A DNA stretch of 64,000 nt from Litoribacter ruber (GCF_018500185.1 NZ_JAHBGI010000001.1:62001-126000); one strand, 5' to 3'; positions 8,072 through 16,869 are shown, counted from the stretch's first letter. A program made the numbers and translations. Notes: generated from the letters alone by a model not told the origin.

Positions 8072-9583
8072 ATGAAAAAGTTGCTTTTACTGCTATTGCT
8101 GCTATCTACTAGCAATTTGATTTTTGCCCAAGATGAGGTCGCTCCAGCCAGAGAGCGCCACTTGCGCCACCTGAATGCCGACCGACTCACCATCCGTGAT
8201 ACGATACAAATGCCATTTACGGTGGCAGAGGAAAAGTATCTTTCGCCAGAGGATGTGCTCAATAAAAAAGAAGGCTTCTTTGTAACCGGCCTTCCAAGAT
8301 TTGAATTTGACCCCATTCGGGGCTTTGGGGTCGGGGGAAATGTTTTCCTATACCAAAATAGGGACAAATTTGACCCCTTCTTTTATATCACGCCATACCG
8401 CTACAGAGTCAATACAGAATTCTTTGTCTTTGAAAACGGCCGGGTGAGGGGTGCGGTACAGTTGGATGTGCCTTACATTTTCGGTACCCAGTGGAGGTTG
8501 CGGGCCGATGCGGTCGTGTGGGAGGATCCCAATGCCCAATATTGGGGTGTGGGGCGAAACTCCCTGGATAACCTGACTTTTTCTGATAAATCAGGGGGAC
8601 AGTATGGGGCCACCCGGCAATTTAACCGGGTGAACGAGTATGAGAGCAATCTGGCCTTGGCTGTACCCGGTGCAGACGGCAGATTGACTACTGATACCCA
8701 CTACAACCAATTTATCCAAAGGGAGCAGCTCTATAATTTGCTTTTTGAAAGAGTAGGGCTGGGGGGCCGATTCAGGTTTATGTTTGGCTATGAGGCGCTA
8801 TTCACCTCATTTACCGATTATACGGGAAGAGAAGCTGAGGAAGCCTTTTTACCCGGTGGCGAGGAGGTTACGGCTATCAATAATCAGACATTGCTGAACA
8901 GACAGCAAATGGACGGAACTTGGGACAGGTTTAACATGGCCGGATTTCAGGAGGCTTATGCCTTCACCAGTATGCTTGCAGGTGCTTTGATTTACGATAC
9001 GCGGGACCTTGAGCCGGATCCATCTGATGGGGTATTCTTGGAATACAGCCACGAAATGTCCGCACCTTGGTTGGGCTCCGATTTCAGCTTCAACAAGTTT
9101 ATGGTTCAAGGCCAATATATCAAAACCCTTGGCCGGTGGAGAGATGGTCGAAGCAGGATTACCTTTGCAGGATTGGGGGCTTTGGGACACATCTTTGGGT
9201 CCAACATCAACTTTATTGAAATGTGGGATCTTTCCAGTCAGGCTGAGGCAGGAGGCATCTTGGTGCTAGGTGGGGAAAGGTCGCTTAGAGGTTACCGTGA
9301 GGCGAGATTTTTGGCACCAACAGTCGGTCTGGTCAATTTGGAAATGCGGGCCCGGTTATATGATTTCAATGCCTTAAATCAGCATTTTGCCTTAGGATTG
9401 ACGCCCTTTTATGACATGGGCTCTGTGTGGGATAGCTTATCTGATATCAACTTCAGAAGGTGGAGAGGCGCCCCGGGAATTGGTGGCCGTATCGCATGGA
9501 ACCAATCCACGGTACTTAGACTGGATTATGCCAATAGCCGTGATGGAGGGCAGTTCTTCTTTGGATTTGGACATATTTTCTAA
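8072..9583 (+). CDS. BamA/TamA-family outer-membrane barrel protein
   Basis: 503 residues from the ATG at 8072, which begins a clear signal peptide (Met-Lys-Lys, a run of Leu, then FAQ). An earlier in-frame TTG at 8003 would add residues that spoil it. The C-terminal half matches the Omp85 barrel: 'LGGERSLRGY' near residues 399-407 resembles the RGF/RGY lid-loop motif (Arg406), and the chain ends in 'FFFGFGHIF' with terminal Phe. No POTRA repeats are recognisable in the short N-terminal part, so this is not the essential BamA but one of the short surface-antigen homologues found in Bacteroidota. It probably belongs to the regulon of the preceding two-component system. Confidence 0.85.
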   Translation: MKKLLLLLLLLSTSNLIFAQDEVAPARERHLRHLNADRLTIRDTIQMPFTVAEEKYLSPEDVLNKKEGFFVTGLPRFEFDPIRGFGVGGNVFLYQNRDKFDPFFYITPYRYRVNTEFFVFENGRVRGAVQLDVPYIFGTQWRLRADAVVWEDPNAQYWGVGRNSLDNLTFSDKSGGQYGATRQFNRVNEYESNLALAVPGADGRLTTDTHYNQFIQREQLYNLLFERVGLGGRFRFMFGYEALFTSFTDYTGREAEEAFLPGGEEVTAINNQTLLNRQQMDGTWDRFNMAGFQEAYAFTSMLAGALIYDTRDLEPDPSDGVFLEYSHEMSAPWLGSDFSFNKFMVQGQYIKTLGRWRDGRSRITFAGLGALGHIFGSNINFIEMWDLSSQAEAGGILVLGGERSLRGYREARFLAPTVGLVNLEMRARLYDFNALNQHFALGLTPFYDMGSVWDSLSDINFRRWRGAPGIGGRIAWNQSTVLRLDYANSRDGGQFFFGFGHIF

Positions 9584-9694
9584 AATTCTCATATAAGTTT
9601 GTAAAAAGCCACGCAGTTTGGTGTGAGAGGACAGTAAGGGAACTAATCCCATACTTCCTGCTCGATTTAAATGGGTTTTGTTATTTTTAGGGTT

Positions 9695-10168
9695 ATGAAT
9701 GAAAGAATAATAGAATTGATCAAGAGCCTAAACCTCCAGCCCCATCCTGAAGGGGGATTTTATGCGGAAACTTACCGGAGTGGGGAGGAGATGGAAAGCG
9801 CCAATGGCAAAAGAAATCTGGCCACCTCTATATTTTTCCTCCTTACAGCCGAAAATGTGTCCAAGTTTCATAAAATCAAAAGCGATGAGATGTGGTTTTT
9901 TCACGAAGGAAACCCACTGACGGTACACCTGCTGCATGATGGGGAATATTCCCAGTTGCACCTTGGACCTGTGGATGATGAAGGTTTTAAACCTTATCAG
10001 ATGGTGCCCGCTGGCACTATTTTCGGTTCAACCGTGGAGGAGGGGTATGCCTTGGTTTCCTGTGTGGTGGCCCCTGGGTTTGATTTTGAGGATTTCAAGC
10101 TCTATACTTATGACGAATTGATCCAATCCTACCCAGAATACGGGGAGGTGATTAAAAAGCTGACCTAA
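9695..10168 (+). CDS. Cupin protein of the DUF985 (cupin_5) family
   Basis: 157 residues from the ATG at 9695. An upstream in-frame ATG at 9671 would add eight residues that do not look native. 'LNLQPHPEGGFYAETYRS' near the N-terminus, 'ATSIFFLLT', 'SDEMWFFHEGNPL' and 'LVSCVVAPGFDFEDFKLY' are hallmarks of DUF985. The family is a small jelly-roll fold without a firmly assigned reaction; some members are described as sugar epimerase-like. Stands alone between the outer-membrane barrel gene and a convergent TonB receptor gene. Confidence 0.85.
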   Translation: MNERIIELIKSLNLQPHPEGGFYAETYRSGEEMESANGKRNLATSIFFLLTAENVSKFHKIKSDEMWFFHEGNPLTVHLLHDGEYSQLHLGPVDDEGFKPYQMVPAGTIFGSTVEEGYALVSCVVAPGFDFEDFKLYTYDELIQSYPEYGEVIKKLT

Positions 10169-10271
10169 GGCTGTCTCATTTAAACGGAAAGAGACGTCTT
10201 GCTTTAAATAGTTAATTTATGCGTCAACTTTTCCTAATTGCCTTTTTCTTACTTAGGTTATTGTTTGCCCT

Positions 10272-12683
10272 TTAGAACTCCACAATTATCCCTATCGTAG
10301 GCAATATGGTGCCAGCTGGGTTGGCTACCGACCTCAGTACATACTGATCTGGGTTTTCAGGGTTGATCACCAAGGCCCCAGTTGCATCCCTTTCAGGAAC
10401 AAGGATATCAGGTTGTTCAGCGCGGAAGTTGTAAGCGTTTTGAATGTCCACGTACCAGTTGAGGTTCCATTTGTCAAAGAAATATTTCTTGTCGATTCTT
10501 AGATCAAGTTGGTGAAAACTGTTCAATCTGAAAGCATTGATCTGGTTGAAATTCAACAAGCCTACTCCTCTTACGTCCCAGTTTGATCGCAATGCAGACG
10601 CCTCAAGGTCAAAAGGCGTGAATGGGGTGCCTCCTAAGAATCTCCAGCGGGCTCCTATTTCCCAATCATTTTTCAGGCGCTTTCCCCCTGTCAGGGACAC
10701 AATGTAGCGGTTGTCCCAAGCAGATGGCAGGAAGCCTTCTGTGTTGGGGTTTGTAAACTCGCTTCTCACCAAGGTGAGGGCTGCAATTCCATAAAAACCG
10801 TTGAATAGCCTTTGCTGGGCCAAAAGCTCCAAGCCGTAAGCTCTTCCTTCCGCATCAGAATTGACCGGCTCATTTCCGATCACCCCAAAGTCTGCTCCCA
10901 GGTTGGCTAAAGCGATGCCGTTTCTGATTGAGGTGGGGTAGTTTTGGTAAAATTTATAAAAGGCCTCTGCGGTAAATCTCCTGTTTTTGTCGGGGACTTG
11001 CCACTCCAATCCTGTGATGGCATGGGTGGCTCTGATGAACCTAACGTCATTCTGCTGATTTACCAGCTCGCCTTCGTTGTTTCGAAAGCCCAAAATCGTG
11101 TAAGGTGGTTTTTGGTAGTATATCCCCGCATTGGCCGTCCAGAAGAAATTTGGCTTTAGCTGATAAGAGATGGAAGCTCTCGGGCTGATCTGGTTTAACG
11201 GATTTTGGGCCGTTGCACCAAAATCACTTCCGTCCATTCTCACCCCCCCGCTAATCAGAAGACGATCGTAGAGGTAATTTTTCGAGCCTTGGATAAATGC
11301 TCCATAGCTGTTGAAAAACGAAGTGGCATTGATATTTATAACCTGCTGCTGCTGGGAAAGGCTTGCTCGGTCAAAGTTTCGGATGAAATAGCGGCTGAAT
11401 TCATAATTAAGTCCATATTTCAAAGTGCTGCCTTTGCCAAAAATGCTGTTTTCCACCCTAAACTTATTTTCGCTTTCCTGGGAAAGATAATCCGTCAATA
11501 GGTTTTCAGGGCGGCTTTCGTCGTTATTCGCATACTTGAAAGCCCGGTTGTTAAGCATATTTCGGCTCAGGATAAAAGTCCAATAGCCATTATCCCTATA
11601 CCTGCGCAGCTTTGCCCCGGTGGCGTAATTCCACTGACTCTGAATGGGGAGGTTGTCTAATAGGTACAACCTGTTTTCCCTTTCTTCATCTGTTTCATCC
11701 GAGGGCACATCAAAATTCAGCCTGAAATTGTCAATGGCACCCAAACCTATCAAAGTAAGCTCGGTTTTGTCGTCAAACTTGGTTTTGGTTTTGACCAAAA
11801 AATCATTGAAGGTGGGCAAAAACGGCAAGCCTAGCAAGCGGAAAAGTCCCTGCAAATAAGACCTTCTGATGGAAACGTTGTAAGTGGTTTTTTCTGTCAA
11901 GGGTCCCTCGTTGGACAGTGTCAACTCACTTGCTCCTACGGTAAGTTGGGTAAACATCTTGTCCCTTCGGCCTTCTTTCAGCTCAAATTCAAAAAAGGAA
12001 CTCAACGCGTTCATCCGGTCAGCCGGGAAGCCGCCGCTGATCACATCCACATTCTTAATCAGGTTTACATTTAGTATGCCCACAGGCCCACCGCTTGATC
12101 CCTGTGTGGCAAAATGGTTGATGACCGGGAATTCAATTTCGTCTACAAAAAACTTGTTTTCATTGGGTGCCCCGCCCCTAATAATGATGTCATTTCTGAA
12201 GCTAGCCGTACTGGCCACACCTGGCAAGGCCTGGATCACCCGGCTAATATCCCTGTTCCCGCCCGGATAGCGTTCTATTTCATTGGTGTTGAGTCGCCGA
12301 GCTGAAATCGGAGTGTCGTCTGATCGTGTGAATTCCGAGCTTACAACCACTTCATCTAAATCCGAGGCATCTTCGGTCAGCTCAAAATCCAGTTGAAGTG
12401 CCCTAGCCCGCGTAACCTGGACCTCAAAGATGGTTTTGGAGCGGAAGCCCACAAAAGAAGCCCTTACATTATAAAGCCCCGGTTCAATATTTTGGATCAA
12501 GTACCGCCCCTCCTCATCCGTGACGGTGCCCTGATCGGTGCCCAATACGATAACATTGGCAAATGGTACCGGTTGGTTGTTGGCAGGATTATAAACTCTA
12601 CCCTTTATTTCGCCACCTTGGGCAAAAATAAAAAGTGGCATCATCCAGAGGATGGAGAAAAGCAGAAGTGTATTTCTAAACAT
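10272..12683 (-). CDS. TonB-dependent receptor with N-terminal carboxypeptidase-regulatory domain
   Basis: 803 residues with a signal peptide ending FAQ. Residues about 23-110 form the CarboxypepD_reg-like beta domain ('GRVYNPANNQPVPFANVIV'). The plug follows ('IRGGAPNENKFFVDEIEFP' near 165-185), then a 22-strand barrel ending in 'GIIVEF' with a terminal Phe. It imports an unknown ligand across the outer membrane using TonB energy. There is no SusD partner next to it, so a polysaccharide locus is unlikely; iron chelates, peptides or vitamins are possible. It lies downstream of a porin on the same strand, and a strong hairpin sits right before its ATG. Confidence 0.95.
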   Translation of the reverse strand: MFRNTLLLFSILWMMPLFIFAQGGEIKGRVYNPANNQPVPFANVIVLGTDQGTVTDEEGRYLIQNIEPGLYNVRASFVGFRSKTIFEVQVTRARALQLDFELTEDASDLDEVVVSSEFTRSDDTPISARRLNTNEIERYPGGNRDISRVIQALPGVASTASFRNDIIIRGGAPNENKFFVDEIEFPVINHFATQGSSGGPVGILNVNLIKNVDVISGGFPADRMNALSSFFEFELKEGRRDKMFTQLTVGASELTLSNEGPLTEKTTYNVSIRRSYLQGLFRLLGLPFLPTFNDFLVKTKTKFDDKTELTLIGLGAIDNFRLNFDVPSDETDEERENRLYLLDNLPIQSQWNYATGAKLRRYRDNGYWTFILSRNMLNNRAFKYANNDESRPENLLTDYLSQESENKFRVENSIFGKGSTLKYGLNYEFSRYFIRNFDRASLSQQQQVININATSFFNSYGAFIQGSKNYLYDRLLISGGVRMDGSDFGATAQNPLNQISPRASISYQLKPNFFWTANAGIYYQKPPYTILGFRNNEGELVNQQNDVRFIRATHAITGLEWQVPDKNRRFTAEAFYKFYQNYPTSIRNGIALANLGADFGVIGNEPVNSDAEGRAYGLELLAQQRLFNGFYGIAALTLVRSEFTNPNTEGFLPSAWDNRYIVSLTGGKRLKNDWEIGARWRFLGGTPFTPFDLEASALRSNWDVRGVGLLNFNQINAFRLNSFHQLDLRIDKKYFFDKWNLNWYVDIQNAYNFRAEQPDILVPERDATGALVINPENPDQYVLRSVANPAGTILPTIGIIVEF

Positions 12684-12695
12684 GCTATAAAACAG

Positions 12696-12723
12696 AATGA
12701 GCTGACGATTTCATCAGCTCATT
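12696..12723 (-). promoter_or_regulatory. Hairpin directly upstream of the TonB receptor start
   Basis: The stem AATGAGCTGA/TCAGCTCATT (10 bp) with an 8-base loop ends 12 bases before the ATG, and a short T-rich tail (CTGTTTTA) lies between. It could be a terminator for the upstream porin or a leader element controlling the receptor. Confidence 0.5.
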
Positions 12724-12843
12724 GATAATGTCTTTTGAAGGAAAAATGTTTAATAATATTTAAAAATCAATAAACAAATCTCGTATTCCCTTGAATGTGA
12801 GAGAAATTGATTAAAGAAAATCTGAGACTGGAATTGGAGAAAT

Positions 12844-14196
12844 CTAGAAAATAAATCCAAACCCAAACTCTATCCTGTTTCCTTCCTGCAATGCTTCAGG
12901 ATTGTCGGTGATGTTGTTTCTAAACTGGTAATTACCTTTTAAAACAATGTTTTCCTTTGGGTTGAAATTTGCCCCTACTGTCCATATTCTCAAATTACTG
13001 GGAGTAAACCCGATTTGTTCTCCCGGGTTAGGAGTTAAATTAGTTGGGAAAATCGGGTTAATCCCCCTGGCCAAATCCTGGTTAAAGCGTCTGTGGGTAT
13101 TCAGTCTTTCAAACCTGACAAATATGGGAAGCTTGAATTCCCCGGTGTTGTGCAAAAATCCTTCACTTGGTAATTTTCTTTTACCAAAATGGGGGAGGAT
13201 GTTGTATCCTAGTTCAAAAAGGTATCCATACGTGCTGGTCCCCATTACTTGTGGGATGCCCTCGCTTTGACGTGTAAGCTCAAATATCTCCTCAGTCTGG
13301 CCAAGACTGCCAGTAGAACCCACCGATACAAATCTCCAATTGCCCCAGTCGTATTTAACAAATCCAGTCAATATTCTAACCGGAGCATCGATATTTCTTT
13401 CGACTCCATTTGCCATTACAGTATGGTCTTTACCCGAATTGCCAATAAAACCGGAGGCGCTCATTTCCAAATCAGGGATGCCTGTGTAGGTGATTTGGGG
13501 AGTAAAAGATAAGCGTCGGGGAATGTTGAAGGTGATTTCCCTGCCCTGACGGATCCAGGTGCCACTCAGATACTGGGAGGCATTTAAGCCTTGGGATACC
13601 CCCAGCGCATAACTCCAGTCTGCACCCAAGGAACCATAAAACATGGCACCCAATTCGATCCAGGTGGTTGGGTTTATCAGTCGTTCCACCTCCGAACGGT
13701 TGACCGAGTAAAACATCACAGGCTCATCATTATTGTTGACATAGCCAATGGGCAGGGGCAAAAAACCAAATCTCACATTGAGATAATCCTGCCACAGGTA
13801 ATCTACAAATGCCTCAAAAACAAATTCCGTGTGGGATTCGTTGGTGCCATCATGGAGGTATTCAATTTGAATTTCTGAATTCCAGATTAAATTGTCTCGC
13901 AGCCTATATCCAAAAAAAGTGGCGAACCTATACAAGTTGGTGTAATATAACTCAAGGTCTCCAGCTTGGGTGTCCTTTGGACCCTGGTAATTGACGAAAG
14001 AAGCCTCGCCAAAACCGGAAATACTATATCTTTTGTCTGAGAAGTATATTTTGGAGGCGGCCAGAGCCAGGCCAGGCGCCTGTTTGTATTTCAGTCTTTC
14101 TACTGCCCCTCTGTCTTCAGGTACGGTATCCCTTTCTTGGGCTATAAGGGGTGAGTGGAGGGTGATTAATAAAAGAGTAAAAATTAAATATTTCAT
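12844..14196 (-). CDS. Outer-membrane porin-like beta-barrel, paralogue of 4179-5522
   Basis: 450 residues from the ATG at 14196; a TTG one codon earlier is less likely. The signal peptide ends near IAQ. It shares 'LALAASKIYFSDKRYSISGFGEA', 'GPKD', 'FLPLPIGYVNNNDEPVMFYSVNRSEVERLI' (in part) and a C-terminal 'FGFGFIF' with the first porin, so it is a barrel of the same family with a terminal Phe. Function as in that family: a general or selective channel of unknown substrate. It sits 160 bases upstream of the TonB receptor on the same strand, with a hairpin between them. Confidence 0.8.
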   Translation of the reverse strand: MKYLIFTLLLITLHSPLIAQERDTVPEDRGAVERLKYKQAPGLALAASKIYFSDKRYSISGFGEASFVNYQGPKDTQAGDLELYYTNLYRFATFFGYRLRDNLIWNSEIQIEYLHDGTNESHTEFVFEAFVDYLWQDYLNVRFGFLPLPIGYVNNNDEPVMFYSVNRSEVERLINPTTWIELGAMFYGSLGADWSYALGVSQGLNASQYLSGTWIRQGREITFNIPRRLSFTPQITYTGIPDLEMSASGFIGNSGKDHTVMANGVERNIDAPVRILTGFVKYDWGNWRFVSVGSTGSLGQTEEIFELTRQSEGIPQVMGTSTYGYLFELGYNILPHFGKRKLPSEGFLHNTGEFKLPIFVRFERLNTHRRFNQDLARGINPIFPTNLTPNPGEQIGFTPSNLRIWTVGANFNPKENIVLKGNYQFRNNITDNPEALQEGNRIEFGFGFIF

Positions 14197-14284
14197 CAAA
14201 GCTAGTTAAATGTAGAAATCATCTCGCGATTAGCTGCTTGGGCCAAGCGCTGAAATTCGGATCGCAAATTTACCTGTTTTTTGA

Positions 14285-14330
14285 TAAAAAGAAGACAGTC
14301 CGCAGCTCCTGAATGGTTGCGGACTGCATG
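14285..14330 (-). terminator. Terminator after the 14334-14942 lipoprotein
   Basis: The 9-bp stem CAGTCCGCA/TGCGGACTG (14296-14304 and 14318-14326) is followed on the minus strand by TCTTCTTTTTATC. It lies a few bases beyond the stop codon. Confidence 0.85.
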
Positions 14331-14333
14331 ATC

Positions 14334-14942
14334 TTAGTTTCTAGGTCTTTGCTGTTGATTTTGCTGGTTAGCTGGAGCGTCCCGGTTTTCTGTTAGGTTA
14401 TCCAATTCGCTTTTCAATTCATCAAGCTCATCCTTCATGTGCTTCTGATCCTCCTCGATGCGATCGTGGTCACTTTCCAATAGATCTCTCTGGTTGTTCC
14501 ACTCATCATCACTCATGGTGGTCAGATCTTCACGGTTGAAAAAGGAATTATGCTTATCAATAATCGCCTTATGCTCCGTTTTCATGGCATCATGCTTCTG
14601 ATACATCTCGTTTCTTCTGGACATCAGCTGCTCCATGGTGTTAGGGTCGGAGACCACCTGGTCTTGCTGATTCTGTTGAGTTGTGCCTTGACGAGCGGCA
14701 GTTCCTTGCTGACCTTGTGTAGCTGCGCCTTGGGCTTGGGTTTCACGGCCGGTGTACCACTGATCTATTTCAGCTCTTTTTTCAGTAATTTCCCTGTCCC
14801 GCTCCTGGTAATCCTCGATCCATTCTGCATGGCTTTCTCTTTTATCGTTGATTTCATCAGTCCTGTTGTCTCCCTCACAGGAGGCCAAAGCAAATACGGA
14901 TGCAGCTAAACTAGCGGCAAACAATTGTGATTTTGTAAACAT
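14334..14942 (-). CDS. Charged coiled-coil lipoprotein, tandem paralogue of 15040-15642
   Basis: 202 residues from the ATG at 14942. The longer reading from 15011 would run through the terminator hairpin of the upstream gene and lacks a proper signal. The lipobox is ALASC with the Cys at about residue 22. The mature part is rich in Asp, Glu, Lys, Arg and Gln and is predicted to be long helices; a low-complexity Gln/Thr/Ala linker of about 30 residues splits it. 'MSRRNEMYQKHDAMKTEHKA' and 'DLTTMSDDEWNNQRDLLESD' are nearly the same in the neighbouring paralogue, and both end in Gln-rich tails with Pro-Arg-Asn. No family recognised; perhaps a periplasm-spanning or stress-related lipoprotein (inference). 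Confidence 0.8.
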   Translation of the reverse strand: MFTKSQLFAASLAASVFALASCEGDNRTDEINDKRESHAEWIEDYQERDREITEKRAEIDQWYTGRETQAQGAATQGQQGTAARQGTTQQNQQDQVVSDPNTMEQLMSRRNEMYQKHDAMKTEHKAIIDKHNSFFNREDLTTMSDDEWNNQRDLLESDHDRIEEDQKHMKDELDELKSELDNLTENRDAPANQQNQQQRPRN

Positions 14943-14980
14943 ACGTTTATATAGTTTAAGTGAAAAATTGAAATCTTGAA

Positions 14981-15016
14981 GTGAAAAAAAGCTGTGTATT
15001 ATCATATACACAGCTT
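14981..15016 (-). terminator. Terminator between the two tandem lipoproteins
   Basis: The 11-bp stem AAGCTGTGTAT/ATACACAGCTT (14989-14999 and 15006-15016) is followed on the minus strand by TTTTTTTCAC. It ends the 15040-15642 transcript and shows that the two paralogues are separate units. Confidence 0.85.
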
Positions 15017-15039
15017 CTTGTATTAGACTTTTAGGCTAA

Positions 15040-15642
15040 TTAGTTACGTGGTTGTTGTTGAGTTTGAGTGTTGGTTCTTGTATCTCTCGTACCGGCATCA
15101 TCTCTATCTCTAGTGTCGGTTACGTTATCTACTTCGTCTTTCAAAGTACCAATCTCATCCTTCATTCTGTCTTGATCATTTTCCATTCTGTCCTGATCGC
15201 TTCTGATTAGGTCTTTCTGGTTATCCCACTCGTCATCGCTCATGGTAGTCAAGTCATTTCTGTTCATGAAAGACTTATGCTTGTCCATTAGAGCTTTGTG
15301 CTCCTCTTTCATGGCTTGATGCTTCTGGTTCATCTCATCTCTTCTGGACATTAGCTGCTGATAAGTGTTGGCATCAGTCACTACTTCTCTGTCATCGTCA
15401 CGGTTGGTGTCAGTTCCGATCCCAGCATCGTTAGCTCTGTCTCTGTTATCGTTGTACCAAGCATCGATTTCTCTTCTCTTTTCTTCGATGTCCCTATCTT
15501 TTTCCTGATAATCTTGCTCCCAGTCTCTGTAATCGTCACGGAAGTTTTCTACTTGATCGTGCCTGTTGTCAGCATCACAAGCCACCATAGCAAATAGGGA
15601 AGCGGCAATTCCAAAGGTGAATAATTTTCTTTTTGTGTACAT
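15040..15642 (-). CDS. Charged coiled-coil lipoprotein, tandem paralogue of 14334-14942
   Basis: 200 residues. The lipobox is AMVAC with the Cys near residue 22. The mature chain is almost wholly charged or polar: 'QDYQEKDRDIEEKRREIDAW' is a likely coiled coil, followed by an Asp/Arg/Thr-rich linker, then 'LMSRRDEMNQKHQAMKEEHK' and 'NDLTTMSDDEWDNQKDLIRS'. The C-terminal tail is Thr/Gln-rich and ends Pro-Arg-Asn as in the paralogue. Family not recognised. The pair arose by tandem duplication, each copy with its own terminator. Confidence 0.8.
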   Translation of the reverse strand: MYTKRKLFTFGIAASLFAMVACDADNRHDQVENFRDDYRDWEQDYQEKDRDIEEKRREIDAWYNDNRDRANDAGIGTDTNRDDDREVVTDANTYQQLMSRRDEMNQKHQAMKEEHKALMDKHKSFMNRNDLTTMSDDEWDNQKDLIRSDQDRMENDQDRMKDEIGTLKDEVDNVTDTRDRDDAGTRDTRTNTQTQQQPRN

Positions 15643-15880
15643 AGTGTTAGTTATTTAAGTGAACTATTTGGTTAAATGCTTCAACATTTGTGCCTGTAAG
15701 AAGTTTTACACAGATGTCAAAAAAAACTTTTTTTATTCATTTTCCAGATTGATCCTCCGGTTCAAAACTTCATTGGGAAATATATCAAAAGCTTTGCCAT
15801 TGTGCATTAACGGAATAAAAATTTTCACTTATAAGATTTAAATTCAATTTAGATTAATAAATCTAGGTAAAATAGTAAAA

Positions 15881-15937
15881 AACAAGCAAGGATTAAATAC
15901 CAGTATTAAGCTTTTGCTAATCCTTGCATTTTTTCCT
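15881..15937 (+). terminator. Orphan bidirectional terminator in the 15643-15966 gap
   Basis: The 10-bp stem GCAAGGATTA/TAATCCTTGC (15886-15895 and 15918-15927) has a 22-base loop, with a T-run after it on the + strand (ATTTTTTCC) and an A-run before it. It lies 30 bases before the epimerase ATG, yet there is no + strand gene upstream within the 324-base gap. It may end a small RNA or act as a leader terminator. The rest of the gap is AT-rich with nothing else I can support. Confidence 0.6.
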
Positions 15938-15966
15938 ATGTTTAACTATCACCTAAACTTGGCTAT

Positions 15967-16869
15967 ATGAAAAAGATTTTAATTACCGGAGGTTCCGGTC
16001 TTGTCGGCAAAAAAATCACCGAGCAACTGGAAAGGGAAGATTATGAAGTCGCCTGGCTGAGCCGCAGTCCAAAGGAAGGCCGAAAAACCTTCATCTGGGA
16101 TGTGGAGAAACAGGAAATAGACCCCTACGCCATGCGCTGGGCTGACGCCATTATACACCTCGCCGGGGCCGGGGTAGCCGATAAGCGCTGGACTGAAAAA
16201 CGGAAACGGGAAATCCTCGACAGCCGGGTTGAGTCCACCCGTTTGCTGTTTGAAGCTGCCCGCACCGAGGAAGAAAAACCAAAGGTAATCGTATCGGCAA
16301 GTGCTGTGGGGTATTATGGGATGGACACGGGTGACACCTTGTTAAATGAGGAAGACAAGCCTGGAGATGATTTTTTGGCAGAAGTGGTTAAAAAGTGGGA
16401 AAAGGAGGTGAAGCATTTTGAATCCCTACACATACGCACCGTGATGTTGAGAATTGGAATCGTTTTGGCCAGTGAAGGTGGGGCGCTTTCCGAAATCTTG
16501 AGGCCACCCGTGGCTGCCCCGCTTGGAACGGGAGAACAGTTTATGAGCTGGATCCACTTGAGCGATCTTGCCCGGATGTTCCGCCATGCTTTATTCAATG
16601 ATTCCGTCCATGGGGTTTACAACGCCGTTGGGCCAAAGCCTGTAACCAACCGGGAGTTGACAGAAAAAGCTGCCAAAGCCAAAGGCAAGCCATTTGTAAA
16701 TGTAGGTGTGCCCAAAGCGGTGCTGAGAGTGGTGCTGGGGGAGATGGCACAAATGGTGCTGGGCGGTAACAAAGTGTCAAGCCTCAAGATACAATCGGCC
16801 GGCTACAAATTCAGGTACAATGATATCGATGATGCCTTGGGCCAGCTATTTTATCAATATAAGGAATAA
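15967..16869 (+). CDS. TIGR01777-family NAD(P)-binding epimerase-like protein
   Basis: 300 residues. An extended short-chain dehydrogenase fold opens with 'ITGGSGLVGKKI' (nucleotide-binding Gly motif, residues 6-16). The family signatures 'IIHLAGAGVADKRWTEKRK', 'RVESTRLLFEA', 'SASAVGYYG' and 'GTGEQFMSWIHLSDL' follow. This is the YfcH/SulA-like group whose exact substrate is not known; a sugar-nucleotide epimerase role is often written but unproven. It has its own transcription unit just after the orphan hairpin. Confidence 0.9.
   Translation: MKKILITGGSGLVGKKITEQLEREDYEVAWLSRSPKEGRKTFIWDVEKQEIDPYAMRWADAIIHLAGAGVADKRWTEKRKREILDSRVESTRLLFEAARTEEEKPKVIVSASAVGYYGMDTGDTLLNEEDKPGDDFLAEVVKKWEKEVKHFESLHIRTVMLRIGIVLASEGGALSEILRPPVAAPLGTGEQFMSWIHLSDLARMFRHALFNDSVHGVYNAVGPKPVTNRELTEKAAKAKGKPFVNVGVPKAVLRVVLGEMAQMVLGGNKVSSLKIQSAGYKFRYNDIDDALGQLFYQYKE

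Noticed and set aside
10944-12305. Several + strand frames opposite the TonB receptor
   Set aside because: All overlap the well-supported receptor gene and show no family resemblance.
14943-15011. Longer start for the 14334-14942 lipoprotein
   Set aside because: The added stretch contains the terminator hairpin of the upstream gene and lies before a perfect lipoprotein signal.
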